A stretch of 13,936 nucleotides of DNA, taken from NCBI GenBank assembly GCA_002493515.1, contig DKYZ01000105.1, positions 1 through 13,936 on the forward strand, written 5' to 3'. Below are positions 1-9,300 of the stretch, piece after piece. The position numbers and the translations under genes are program-made. The stretch is from Porphyromonadaceae bacterium UBA7087 (GTDB lineage Bacteria > Bacteroidota > Bacteroidia > Bacteroidales > Muribaculaceae). Every line of letters begins with the position of its first letter. Position 1 is the first letter of the stretch. Under the pieces are notes generated by a model that was not told where the DNA came from, made no database searches, and saw nothing but the letters and a program-made list of their open reading frames with translations.

Positions 1-28
1 TGAATATTTACTGAATATCCCTAATTAC

Positions 29-36
29 TAATTTTG
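29..36 (+). promoter_or_regulatory. Putative Bacteroidetes -7 element for the AraC-type regulator gene
   Basis: TAATTTTG matches the Bacteroidetes -7 consensus TAnnTTTG exactly and lies 25 bases before the ATG at 62. The -33 element (consensus TTG, 19-21 bases upstream) is poor: only a TTT at 7-9 sits at the right distance (19 bases). The leader after it is A-rich (ACACAAGACAACAGGAACAG), as is usual in this phylum, without a strong Shine-Dalgarno. The match is seen; promoter activity is inferred. Confidence 0.5.
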
Positions 37-61
37 GCGTTACACAAGACAACAGGAACAG

Positions 62-1837
62 ATGCGGAATACAGCAAAGATAATAATCCTTTTCATAATC
101 GCCATAATGGCAACGGCATATGACGTCCGGTCCTCTGAGCTTCCATTCTCCGGGAGTGACGTTCACGATGCCTCCTATTCCAGGCTATCGGCCCTGTCGG
201 ACAGTGTTCTGACAGACCTCGGCAACAAATGGTATTCCGACCGCTCCACCCATGCCCGCGCATTCGCGGCCTTCAGTGTCGTGGTGAACCGCCATTACAA
301 TCCACGTGGGAACGAGCGTCCCGGCATACAGCATGTAGTGGAGGCAATGCGCAACATCGGTGTGCTTTACCTCGTATCATTCTACAAGTACGACCAGGCC
401 TACAAATACCTTTCCCTCTCACGGCAGCTCGCCGAGGAAAACAACATTTCCCACTGGCTACCATATATCGACATAAGTCTCGCCAACCTGTGGGAAATCA
501 ATGCCATGATTTTTCCCGGCTCCACACGCAATGGCACCAATTACGTGGCAAGAGCATGGGAAAATGCCATAAAGGACCATAACGAAAGTCTGCTGCCGGT
601 AATAGCCACTGACATGGCAATCCTCTCTTACGCACGCCAGGACAGTTCTATATTCAGGTCCCAGATGCGGTATTTCCTAAGTCTGAAACCCAAACAGAGA
701 GACTGGCGACATGATTTCGCCAGGGCTTTCACCGCAGGCGTGACGGCATGGCAGGCCAAAGACCATGAGAGAGCCGAGACTCTGATCACAAAAGCCCGCG
801 ACACCGCAACAGGAAAACCGGACGGCGAACGATACAGAATGTCGGCGATGTCGGCGCTCGTCACCCTTTACATCTCGCAAAACCTCAACGGCAAGGCGGC
901 ACAGACCCTGCGGCAATATTCCGCCCTCATCAAGTCAAATCCGGATTTCGCAATCGACCTCTACGGCATGTATACCGACTATTTCAGAAATCTGCGCATA
1001 CCCGATTCCATCGACAAATACCATTATCTGTATCTTAAAGAGAAGGCCTACGTGGCCGACGAGAGGAAACTGGCCCACGTCGGAGAGAAGGAGTTCCTCG
1101 ACAACATAGAGCGCATAAACGATGAGATAGGTTCTCTGTCGGAAAAAAACAGAATGCAGAGACAACAGATAACCCTTGTGTCGGTGGCGGCCCTTAGCCT
1201 TCTCCTGATAAGCGGCATCATAATGTGGGCCTACCGTAGGCTCCGAAGCAAGTCAGAGCAGCTGTTCCGCAAGAACGTGGAGATGATTGAGGAGCAAAGG
1301 CTGTTCTCCGCCAGACAGAAAGAACTGACGGAGGAGGTGGAAAGACTGAAAGCCGCCGGGGCGGAGCCCCCCGACGCCCCGGAGACTGCGGCAGATGACC
1401 TGCCGGAAACGGGGGACGCCAATGTGGATACGGGGGCTGCCGCAAAAAAGACACTTCGACTGGCAATTCCCGACGACAAGGCTGATGAGATATTCATGCG
1501 GCTCACGTCAATAATGGAAAACAGCCGGGAGATATACTCTCCGGACTTCTCGCTCGAACGCCTGGCCCAGCTCGCGGACTCCAAGCCCAGGACTGTCTCC
1601 ACTGTGATAAACCGGAAACACGCCACCAATTTCTCACAGTTCCTCAACGAATACAGAATAAGAGAGGCCTGCATCAGATTCCAGGACACCGACAATTACG
1701 GAAACTATACAGTGGAGGCTATTTCCGAAAGCGTGGGATACCGCTCCCGCACCGGATTCTCGTCGCTGTTCAAGAAAGCCACCGGACTGTCACCCTCGGA
1801 ATATCAGAGACTCGCACGCCGCGCTCCTCTCAGATAG
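62..1837 (+). CDS. Membrane-anchored AraC-family transcriptional regulator with periplasmic helical (TPR-like) domain
   Basis: A one-component signalling protein of 591 residues. It starts with a hydrophobic signal/anchor segment (residues 5-20, IIILFIIAIMATA region) directly after the ATG, which supports this start. Residues about 40-340 are alpha-helical with helix pairs resembling TPR units (for example around 95-125 and 215-250), a likely periplasmic sensor. A coiled-coil stretch (340-368) leads to one transmembrane helix at about 370-391, followed by the positive RRLRSK, which places the C-terminus in the cytoplasm. A second charged coiled coil (398-430) and an acidic, Ala/Pro-rich linker (432-462) precede an AraC DNA-binding domain at about 478-585: first helix-turn-helix near 497-520 (LERLAQLADSKPRTVSTVIN), second near 551-575 with the family signature SVGYRSRTGFSSLFKKATGLSPSEY. 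This layout (TPR, membrane helix, AraC) is common in Bacteroidales. The gene stands before a secreted-protein gene on the same strand, which may be its target; this is inference. The ligand is unknown. Confidence 0.9.
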   Translation: MRNTAKIIILFIIAIMATAYDVRSSELPFSGSDVHDASYSRLSALSDSVLTDLGNKWYSDRSTHARAFAAFSVVVNRHYNPRGNERPGIQHVVEAMRNIGVLYLVSFYKYDQAYKYLSLSRQLAEENNISHWLPYIDISLANLWEINAMIFPGSTRNGTNYVARAWENAIKDHNESLLPVIATDMAILSYARQDSSIFRSQMRYFLSLKPKQRDWRHDFARAFTAGVTAWQAKDHERAETLITKARDTATGKPDGERYRMSAMSALVTLYISQNLNGKAAQTLRQYSALIKSNPDFAIDLYGMYTDYFRNLRIPDSIDKYHYLYLKEKAYVADERKLAHVGEKEFLDNIERINDEIGSLSEKNRMQRQQITLVSVAALSLLLISGIIMWAYRRLRSKSEQLFRKNVEMIEEQRLFSARQKELTEEVERLKAAGAEPPDAPETAADDLPETGDANVDTGAAAKKTLRLAIPDDKADEIFMRLTSIMENSREIYSPDFSLERLAQLADSKPRTVSTVINRKHATNFSQFLNEYRIREACIRFQDTDNYGNYTVEAISESVGYRSRTGFSSLFKKATGLSPSEYQRLARRAPLR

Positions 1838-1880
1838 CCGGGAACGCCTCGTATCATCCCGCTTTCTGCAACGTCAGGAC

Positions 1881-1930
1881 TGAAATTGGTCTAAATTTAT
1901 GCGCAGACGCATAAATTTAGACCAATTTCA
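1881..1930. repeat. Perfect 23-bp inverted repeat with 4-base loop
   Basis: The left arm at 1881-1903 (starts TGAAATTGGTCTAAATTT) is exactly complementary to the right arm at 1908-1930, with CAGA at 1904-1907 between them. It lies 43 bases after the regulator's stop and ends 34 bases before the putative -7 element of the next gene. The arms are AT-rich and no T-run follows directly, so it is not a classical intrinsic terminator, although a transcript through it would fold into a very stable hairpin. The flanking bases do not form an obvious target-site duplication. It could be an operator, a terminator-like processing site or a small dispersed repeat element; the sequence alone does not decide. 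Confidence 0.85.
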
Positions 1931-1964
1931 CTAATTTTCAACCCTGTCAATCAATACGATGCCC

Positions 1965-1972
1965 TAATTTTG
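1965..1972 (+). promoter_or_regulatory. Putative Bacteroidetes -7 element for the secreted multidomain protein gene
   Basis: TAATTTTG again matches TAnnTTTG. It lies 33 bases before the ATG at 2006. The best -33 candidate is CTG at 1944-1946 (18-base spacer), which is weak. A promoter here means the 2006 gene can be transcribed independently of the regulator gene, and it places the perfect inverted repeat just upstream of the polymerase site, where an operator could lie. Confidence 0.5.
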
Positions 1973-2005
1973 CGCCGTGGACACAATCACATAAAAAAAT
2001 AATGT

Positions 2006-5000
2006 ATGAATGAAATTACCATTATGCAGATGAAAACCAGAATTCCATTGTTGGCGGCGCTTCTTGCCGCAGCCGTCTGCGCCGGAGCCTCCGGACGCAC
2101 TGACCTCAGGGAAGTATTGCGGCCAATTCCTGAAAACGTACCCGCCTCATCAGCGCAGCCCGGCTGCCACGCCCGGCTGCTGCACCGGATTCCGGAAGGC
2201 AACATGCGCCTGTCACTCGGGAAAGGAAGCCCGACCAGGCCTATGCGCCTGACCTCTACAGGAGCCGAACTGCTCGGCTGGCTCAGCTACGCCGACGACG
2301 TCTCCACTCTCCGCGGCCTGTATGTGTTTGAGCCGGAGGGATTCGAGATGGAATGGTCAGACCCCCTGTGGACGGATCCGGTGCTGGATGGAGAGGTGAT
2401 TCAGATGTCGCCACAGACAGCCTGGATTAATGAAGGAAAGATATGCGGATACGCATATCAGATCTTTTTCGGCGTGCTGAGAGCAATCCTGTACGTTGAG
2501 TATGACTTTGAATCGGGAGAACTTCTGGAGATCCAGGAGGTAGACACCGAACAGAGCGGCCAGTCTGTAATACAGATGGCGGCATACGACATAACCGAGG
2601 ACACAATATATGGCTACGGGCAGCTTGAGGGTGGGTTCGCCTTCATATCGGCCGATCCCGACGCTCCCGAATATTTCAATATGGTACGCCCGGTCGAGAC
2701 TTCCGAGGTCTGCCCCTCGCTGTGCTATAACAAGCATGAGGACGCCCTGTATGGAATAAACCAGAACCATGAGTTCGTGAGAATAGACTCCGAAGGCTAC
2801 CAGGAGCCAGTCTTCACGCTTCCGTTCACAGACTACGGCAACTACGGCACAGGACTGGCCTACAACCCCGTGGAGAAGGTCTATTACTGGAATATGATAG
2901 ATGCTTCCGGAGTGTCGAACATGGTGCGCATAGATGCCGTCAACAAGACCGCCGAGGTATACGAAAGTTTCGATCTGGGAGAGACATTCTCCACCCTCTT
3001 CTGTCTGGACGACAAGATTGACGCTTACCGTCCGAAACGACCCTCCGCTGTAAGTATGGATTTCCCCGACGGATCGACTACGGGCACCGTCATCTTCATG
3101 ACTCCGTCCGAGACCATGAACGGCCTCCCCATAAGCGGAGACCTCACATACACCGCCTATGTGGATTCGGAAAAATATTCCGAGGGGACGGCCTCTCCCG
3201 GGAAAGAGCTTGAAGTGGAATATTCAGGTCTGTCGGATGCCATGCATACATTCGGTCTGACGGTCACACTTGACGGCGTGGAGAGTTCCGCCGCCAACAT
3301 CAGAGGATATGTCGGGAATGACATTCCGCTGACTCCCCAGGACGTGAAGCTGACAGAGACGGAAGTGACCTGGAGAGCTGTGACACAAGGCGTTCACGGA
3401 GCTTATATCGACACCGAAGCGATGCGTTACGAGGTATACATCAATGGGGAGTCGATAGGCGTCACCTCAGAGACACACATTGCGCCACAGCTCCCTGACG
3501 ACAAACCGCTGACGCTCTACAAGGCAAGCGTCAAAGCGATATGCAACGGCATGGAGAGCCGTATGTCAGGGGAATCCAACGGAGTGGTGGCCGGCGAGCC
3601 GATGCACATTCCGGTATATCTGAAGCCGACAAAGGAAGAATTCGAGTTGATGTCCGTATACGACCCCAACAAACTCGGATGGTATTATACGGAAATCGAT
3701 CTCGGAGAAGTGGTATCCGCATCGGTCGGCGAGACCCAGGCAGACAACTGGCTCTTTCTTCCCCCTGTGAGTGTGGATGATGTTTCAAAGCTCTATACTT
3801 TCTCTCTCACCGCCTTCTCCTGGGGAGAATGGTATACCGAGGAATACCTTGAGGTCCTGCTATGCTCGTCACCATCTCCGGAGAGCGTGATTTCCACGGT
3901 AATCGGGGAATTCAACGCCAACGAGACCCCGACCGACTATTCCGGCCTGATCCAGGTTCCCGAACCCGGCACATACTATGTGGCCCTCCACTGCACATCC
4001 GCACCCTGGCAGCTCGGTGTCGTGGCGAAAGACTTCCGCATCGACGACGACAATATCCTCGCCACATCTCCCGAAGCCCCCTCGGATATCGAGGCAAAGG
4101 CGGATGAGAAAGGCGCTCTCGAGGCGACTGTAAGCTTTGACATGCCTACCACGAGGATAAACGGAGAGATACTTCCCGAAGACACCGAACTGACGGCGAC
4201 GGTGGCTTCCGCAACCTCCACCTCCTCTGCAACCGGCAGACCGGGTGAGCATGTCTCGGTGAAAGTGGCCACGGAGCAGGGCGACAACTGGATTACAGTG
4301 ACCGCGTCAGACGGCACGGCCGACGGCCGTCCGGCCAAGGTGCAGGTATACACCGGCGTGTCGATACCGGGGGATGTCACCTCACTGAAAGCAGAGACCT
4401 CAGCCGACATGATGAGCGTTCATCTGGAATGGAACCGCCCCGAGACGGGTATCGACGGCGGCTACATTAATCCGGAGGATGTCACATACGACATTTACCG
4501 CTACGAGCAGAATTTCATCGGTTGGGACTGGCAGATATACGCGCAGGATATAAAGGAAACGGAATTTGTCTACACTGCAGCCGAGGATGAGATCCAGAAC
4601 GTGGTACAGCTTGCGGTAACCACCAAAAACGCAGCCGGCACCTCCGGCAACATGGTGGCCGCATCGGCCCTCGTGGGGGCGCCCTACATATTGCCTGTAA
4701 GCGAGGACTTCGAAAATCCATACGAAATGTCGTTCGATCCCTGGATTCCCTATTATCCGACGGCCGAATATCAGAACCAGGTATGGCAGATTACTTATCT
4801 CGACTACTTCGATTTCGACATGATGACCGGCACGATCGGACTTCTCGGAACATCATACGCCGACAATTGTCTCAGCATGCTTGGGTTCCCGCGATTCTCC
4901 ACAGCAGGCTGCGGCGATGTTGCAGTCACCCTGACCATCCTCAACGGGCCGAATATGCCGGAGATAACTCTCAGCGGCGAGTATTACGGATCTGAAATGT

Positions 5001-5383
5001 TTGAAATAGGCAGCATAAAAGCATCCGAAACAAAAGGAATGTCAACATATACCTTCAATCTTCCTTCCGAGCTTCTTGGCAAGGACTGGGTACAGATATA
5101 TCTTAATGTCGATTTCTCGACATACGGACAGATTGTATATGTGGAGGACGTCGATATCCGTGACACCGGCACCGGCATCAGGCTTCCCGAAGGAAAGGCG
5201 TATGTCGCAGGAGGATATGGAGAAATCAAGTTCGGCAATCTCGATGGAGAAAAATGCCTGATAACAACTCCCGACGGACGCATCCGCTTCAACGGAATCA
5301 TAGACAGCGCATCAGTCCCGGCTGAAAGCGGCATGTATATTGTCAACGTCGGATCCATGACAACAAAAGTGCTGGTGCGTTGA
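2006..5383 (+). CDS. Large secreted multidomain protein with FN3/Ig-like modules and C-terminal sorting-like tail
   Basis: 1125 residues, function not recognised. A signal peptide is clear: Lys-Thr-Arg then LLAALLAAAVCAGASG at about 10-30. The ATG at 2030 (residue 9) would start directly with the signal peptide and is a good alternative; the listed start adds eight residues. Residues about 85-340 have repeated short beta motifs ending in YGY, LYGI, VYYWNM and VRID, suggesting a beta-propeller-like domain. Then come beta-sandwich modules of FN3/Ig type at about 345-435, 440-530, 690-785 and 790-890 (the last has the typical 'LEWNRPETG..Y..YDIYR' pattern), a jelly-roll-like segment near 545-685 and another near 895-1055 (begins PVSEDFENP). 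Residues 1062-1125 form a tail ending SGMYIVNVGSMTTKVLVR, like the C-terminal sorting/anchor tails of Bacteroidetes secreted proteins. No catalytic motif was seen. It is probably a surface adhesin or binding protein; this is inference. Confidence 0.85.
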   Translation: MNEITIMQMKTRIPLLAALLAAAVCAGASGRTDLREVLRPIPENVPASSAQPGCHARLLHRIPEGNMRLSLGKGSPTRPMRLTSTGAELLGWLSYADDVSTLRGLYVFEPEGFEMEWSDPLWTDPVLDGEVIQMSPQTAWINEGKICGYAYQIFFGVLRAILYVEYDFESGELLEIQEVDTEQSGQSVIQMAAYDITEDTIYGYGQLEGGFAFISADPDAPEYFNMVRPVETSEVCPSLCYNKHEDALYGINQNHEFVRIDSEGYQEPVFTLPFTDYGNYGTGLAYNPVEKVYYWNMIDASGVSNMVRIDAVNKTAEVYESFDLGETFSTLFCLDDKIDAYRPKRPSAVSMDFPDGSTTGTVIFMTPSETMNGLPISGDLTYTAYVDSEKYSEGTASPGKELEVEYSGLSDAMHTFGLTVTLDGVESSAANIRGYVGNDIPLTPQDVKLTETEVTWRAVTQGVHGAYIDTEAMRYEVYINGESIGVTSETHIAPQLPDDKPLTLYKASVKAICNGMESRMSGESNGVVAGEPMHIPVYLKPTKEEFELMSVYDPNKLGWYYTEIDLGEVVSASVGETQADNWLFLPPVSVDDVSKLYTFSLTAFSWGEWYTEEYLEVLLCSSPSPESVISTVIGEFNANETPTDYSGLIQVPEPGTYYVALHCTSAPWQLGVVAKDFRIDDDNILATSPEAPSDIEAKADEKGALEATVSFDMPTTRINGEILPEDTELTATVASATSTSSATGRPGEHVSVKVATEQGDNWITVTASDGTADGRPAKVQVYTGVSIPGDVTSLKAETSADMMSVHLEWNRPETGIDGGYINPEDVTYDIYRYEQNFIGWDWQIYAQDIKETEFVYTAAEDEIQNVVQLAVTTKNAAGTSGNMVAASALVGAPYILPVSEDFENPYEMSFDPWIPYYPTAEYQNQVWQITYLDYFDFDMMTGTIGLLGTSYADNCLSMLGFPRFSTAGCGDVAVTLTILNGPNMPEITLSGEYYGSEMFEIGSIKASETKGMSTYTFNLPSELLGKDWVQIYLNVDFSTYGQIVYVEDVDIRDTGTGIRLPEGKAYVAGGYGEIKFGNLDGEKCLITTPDGRIRFNGIIDSASVPAESGMYIVNVGSMTTKVLVR

Positions 5384-5429
5384 CACACTGCGGCACATAC
5401 CGCAACGTGCAAACCGCAAAAAAACAGCT

Positions 5430-5466
5430 GTCCCCGCTTCCCTATCCGGAAGCGGGGACTTTCCTT
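5430..5466 (+). terminator. Rho-independent terminator after the secreted protein gene
   Basis: A perfect 12-bp GC-rich stem, GTCCCCGCTTCC (5430-5441) with GGAAGCGGGGAC (5448-5459), has a 6-base loop (CTATCC) and is followed by TTTCCTTTC. An A-run at 5418-5424 lies on the other side, so weak function in reverse is possible. It ends the 2006-5383 transcript and separates it from the channel gene. Confidence 0.85.
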
Positions 5467-5513
5467 TCAGTCTTTATTTAAGCCGAACCGTCATCAGTTC
5501 GTGAGATTTTTGC

Positions 5514-5521
5514 TACCTTTG
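5514..5521 (+). promoter_or_regulatory. Putative Bacteroidetes -7 element for the TRIC-family gene
   Basis: TACCTTTG matches TAnnTTTG and lies 25 bases before the ATG at 5547, after the terminator of the preceding gene. No good -33 TTG is present at 19-21 bases; only TCA at 5491-5493 has the right spacing. The location between a terminator and a start codon supports the call. Confidence 0.55.
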
Positions 5522-5546
5522 CAGCCGTTTTCAAAAAATAGAGGAT

Positions 5547-6194
5547 ATGAACGACATTCTTTCATTCATTCTGGAGGTGATCGGGACAGTGGCCTGCGCC
5601 ATAAGCGGCATACGCCTTGCCGCCCATAAGAAGTTCGACTGGTTCGGAGCCTACGTCGTAGGTCTGGTGACCGCAATCGGGGGCGGAACGCTGCGCGACC
5701 TGCTTCTGGGCATACCGGTGTTCTGGATGCACAACTGGTGGTATCTCGCCGTCACGGGAATCTCCATGGCCACAGTCATCGTGTTCCGCAAACTTCTTGT
5801 GAGCCACAACCGCATGCTCTTCACCTTCGACAGCATCGGCCTGGCCATGTTCTGCGTGATCGGCATCGACAAGACCCTGGCCATCGACTTCCCGATGTGG
5901 GTCGCGCTGATAATGGGCATGATAACGGGGGCTTTCGGAGGAGTGCTGCGCGACATACTCATCAACGAGGTGCCGCTTATATTCCGCAAGGACATATACG
6001 CCACGGCGTGTCTGGCCGGAGGATTCCTGTACTGGCTTTTCCGCGAGACCGGCTGCCCGGCATACGTCAGCCAAATAAGCTCCGCGCTCACCATCATCCT
6101 GATCCGCGTCCTGACCCTTAAATACAATCTATCATTGCCCGTGCTGGCTCCCAATGATAAGAAGACCGACAAACCGGCCAATCGCGCCGATTGA
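5547..6194 (+). CDS. Trimeric intracellular cation (TRIC) channel family / UPF0126 inner-membrane protein
   Basis: 215 residues, the usual length for this family of bacterial relatives of TRIC potassium/cation channels (the family that includes E. coli YadS and YicG). The protein is hydrophobic throughout, with about seven membrane segments, and shows the family's internal two-fold repeat: first half with AISGIRLAAHKKFDWFGA (about 18-35) and the glycine-rich GGGTLRD at 45-51; second half with FDSIGLA at 94-100 and GGVLRD at 131-136 followed by EVPLIFRKDIYA. The glycine-rich repeats form the channel helices in solved archaeal and bacterial TRIC structures. The C-terminus (201-215) is a polar tail. 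AGAGGA lies one base before the ATG, too close to be a normal Shine-Dalgarno. It is a single-gene unit between two terminators and looks like housekeeping rather than part of the surface-protein theme. The physiological ion and role in bacteria are not settled. Confidence 0.93.
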   Translation: MNDILSFILEVIGTVACAISGIRLAAHKKFDWFGAYVVGLVTAIGGGTLRDLLLGIPVFWMHNWWYLAVTGISMATVIVFRKLLVSHNRMLFTFDSIGLAMFCVIGIDKTLAIDFPMWVALIMGMITGAFGGVLRDILINEVPLIFRKDIYATACLAGGFLYWLFRETGCPAYVSQISSALTIILIRVLTLKYNLSLPVLAPNDKKTDKPANRAD

Positions 6195-6252
6195 GCAGTC
6201 CTGCATGAAACTGACACGCAACAGAGCAGGCGAGGAGAGAAACAACAAACAA

Positions 6253-6288
6253 ATGGGGCGACGCGTCAGGCGTCGCCCCATTCTTCTT
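6253..6288. terminator. Bidirectional rho-independent terminator between convergent genes
   Basis: ATGGGGCGACGC (6253-6264) pairs perfectly with GCGTCGCCCCAT (6270-6281) around the loop GTCAG. On the plus strand TTCTTCTT follows; on the minus strand the hairpin is followed by TTGTTTGTTGTTT. It lies 58 bases after the TRIC gene stop and 30 bases after the stop of the minus-strand peptidase gene, so it can end both transcripts. Confidence 0.88.
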
Positions 6289-6311
6289 AAATCGTTTGTA
6301 TCGAGGGAGTA

Positions 6312-9300
6312 TTACCTCACTTCGATCTTATGGCCGACACGTCCATCAGACGTATTGAGCACGACGACATATACTCCCGGCACGATACGCCCAAGAGATA
6401 TCCGGCCCTCACTGCAATCTGCCGTAGAAGAGATTCTGACGCCAGCGGTGTCATATACCTCGGCAAGGCAGACCGAGCCATTGTAATCCCTGAGGACAAG
6501 CGTTCCGTTTTCCACTGTGATTCCATATGAACCGCAGTCTACAACTGACACCGTTGTAGCGGTTGTATCAAACATATACGGACTTCCGAGTGAACCGGCC
6601 GGCTCCTCTGCAAACGTCAGAGTCTGGGCCAGAAGAGACTCCATATGGCTGACATTGGAATAGAGACGGAAGCTGATTTCGTCTCCGGGATTTCCGAAGA
6701 CACTGATCATCATATATCCATCAACCGCGACGCCCACACCACGGCATTCGTCACCGCAGAATGCCGCAATCTCATAATCATCAACTGACTCATTGACTCC
6801 ACCACGCGACACACGACCTATCACCGGCATCACCGAGGGATAACGACGGCTCTCCACCGTCCATCCGTTGACATCGCTTCTTTTCACGATATTATCAACA
6901 ACATCCGTAACCGAACGGCGTATGCCGTAGACAAACTCCTTGTCGCCACCGCTCAGATACATGTAGCCACAGCCGGGCTCAAGTTCCTGAAGACTGCCTT
7001 TCCACAGACCGTCTGCATCGGCTTGCGCGAAACCCTCACGACCAACTATCATGTCACCCTCCTCGGCCTCGAGGCCTGCGAATGCGTCAGAAAGCGGAAG
7101 TCTGCCAAAGTCAAGCGGGCAACCGATCCAGTTCCAACCTTTACCCAATGTCACGGGGACATAGGGATCGAACGATATGCCGTTCACAGATGCCGTGACA
7201 GTATCGGCCGATGCAAACACCTTATAGGCGACAAGAGGACTGAGGCTTTCCAGAGATCCAACAAGACCGTACTGCGGGTCGCGGATCACTTCCTGCGACT
7301 GCGAGACCATACGGCTGATGCCGTCGCTCATAAAATTGTCAAGAGGCACCTCTGTCTCCACATTATGCGAAATCCAGCTCCAACCTCCGCCGAGGTCATA
7401 CTCAAGGTTTGTCTTCATGAGTTCATAAGACAGACCAACGGTATCCGAACAGTATCCTTTGAATATGGCCACAGCCTTGACAGTGACACTGTCTCCGGGA
7501 AGTGTAAACGGCTCCTTGTATGGTGTCGAGTCAGCAGTAGGATCGGTTCCATCAAGAGTATAGTATACTGTAGCGCCAGCAGTCCCTGTAGAAAGGTCCA
7601 CTCTGGAGGAACGGTACAGGCCCTCTTCCGGTTTTATGGAGGATACAGGATTGCAGACCCAGACGGGATGGATACCGACATTGAACGTATCGGGAGCATC
7701 CGAAGCAACGGCGCGGAGATACGCGCTGAATGGTCTGACTGCATTGACGGAATCCGCAACGGCACGTCCGAAGGATATGCCATTGTCGTCAAGCGTATAA
7801 ATATCGTTATCTGTCACGGAGCCGTCAAAACTGCCTAATAGTACGAAATCGCTGCCGTCAGCCCTTATATCCTCAGGAGAGGGAGTGAAAGGCACGTCAT
7901 AGACAGACTCCCCGGATGTGGAGCGGCCTTTGGCGATAAACCTGACGGGTATGGAATCGAACGGAGCGCATATGCTTGCCATATACGGGCGGTTGGCCTC
8001 GATGTTGTCACTCGGAGTCAAAGTTTCTCCGGAAGCGTCTGAGAACGACAGCAGGCCAAGGGGATTCCCGCCGCGAGGTGTAAACTCCTTTACATATTCA
8101 ACTGTATCGGGAGTGAACGGAAGCACTATGCCTTTCCAGAGATCATTATCATCTCTCGTACTTCCGGAGAAATTCATCTCAAGTGAGATGGAATGCTCAC
8201 CAAGGCTGAAACTTGCCGGGGCATTGAAGGGACAGTCTCCGTCAAGCACTATGTCAGATGCGGCAACACGTGTGCCGTTGGCATTGATAATTACGTTGGC
8301 TGTAGATTCTACAGCGGATGCGAGACTTTCCGACAGATATATGAGACAGTTCGGATTGAGGCCGCGGAATGATGACTCCGCAATACCTGATGCAACCGGA
8401 GCATCAAGACCTGACATGGCCGCAGGCTCTGCCCCGCTCTCGCCCAGAAGGGTAACGCTTGTGATTGAGGAACATCCGTCGAAAGCACCCTCTCCTATCG
8501 AATTAACGCCGGGAAGCGTGACAGACTCAAGTCCGGAACATCCGGAGAAAGCACCTGATCCGATTGCCGTCACATTCTCGGGAATCACCACACTTCTGAG
8601 ATTCTCCATATCGGCAAAAGCATTGTCAGGAATGGACTCATTGGTCATTTCCGACAGGTCGACAGTCTCAAGCGACTCGAATTTCTCGCGTATCTCACGG
8701 AATGTATCCTCATCAATCTCGCCGCTGAGCCCTATATCGGTAAGGAGAGAAGCGTCATCATCGCTTATCATGTCCACTTCCCCGGATGTTATAACATCTC
8801 CATTCTCCACCACAAGGTCAGCCGTCACATCAATCTTTACATCACCCTGGAGATTACTTATCGTATATACTCCATTCTCGTCCGGCACGAGCATTGTCTC
8901 AATCTCCTCAAACCTCGGATCTGCACCGAAGGAGATGACATTACGGCTCACACACCTGACCTTAGGCTCCACATTGGCAGCAGAAGACATCACCTTGAAC
9001 TTATAGTCTTCCCCTTCCTTGAAAAGATTGCAGTAAGCAGTGGATCCAGGTACAAACAGACTCATATCAGCGCTGCGCCAGATATTGCCCTCGTCAAGAT
9101 TCACAAACTCTGTACTGAGGCCGGCGGCACAGTTGATGGAGACAGGATAATGGAAGACCACATTTATGACATGGTTCTGTGGATACCTTATGCTTCCAGG
9201 CTGATAAGACGGATCAAAAACCACCGAATGCTGGCCGTAACATACATACGAGGATGTCATTGTAACATCCTTCTCATTGTCATAAAGCTTGAACGCCACT

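Noticed and set aside
1881..1930. Inverted repeat as an ordinary intrinsic terminator of the regulator gene
   Set aside because: The stem is AT-rich and much longer than usual, and the right arm is followed by CTAATTTTC rather than a T-run; kept as a repeat of open function.
5651..6217. Minus-strand open frames opposite the TRIC-family gene
   Set aside because: The plus strand encodes a conserved two-repeat membrane protein over the whole stretch; the antisense products have no recognisable features.
6253..6281. GC-rich palindrome as a recombination or attachment site
   Set aside because: Short GC stem with small loop, T-rich on both sides, between two convergent stops: fully explained as a bidirectional terminator.
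7023..7838. Plus-strand open frame of 271 codons opposite the peptidase gene
   Set aside because: Product is rich in Arg, His and Cys with no family signature; it lies in the antisense of the domains at residues 1774-2045 of the peptidase protein.
7918..9006. Plus-strand open frame of 362 codons opposite the peptidase gene
   Set aside because: Ser/Thr-rich low-complexity product without domains, in the antisense of a clearly coding frame with recognised LRR motifs; it reflects codon bias of the minus strand.
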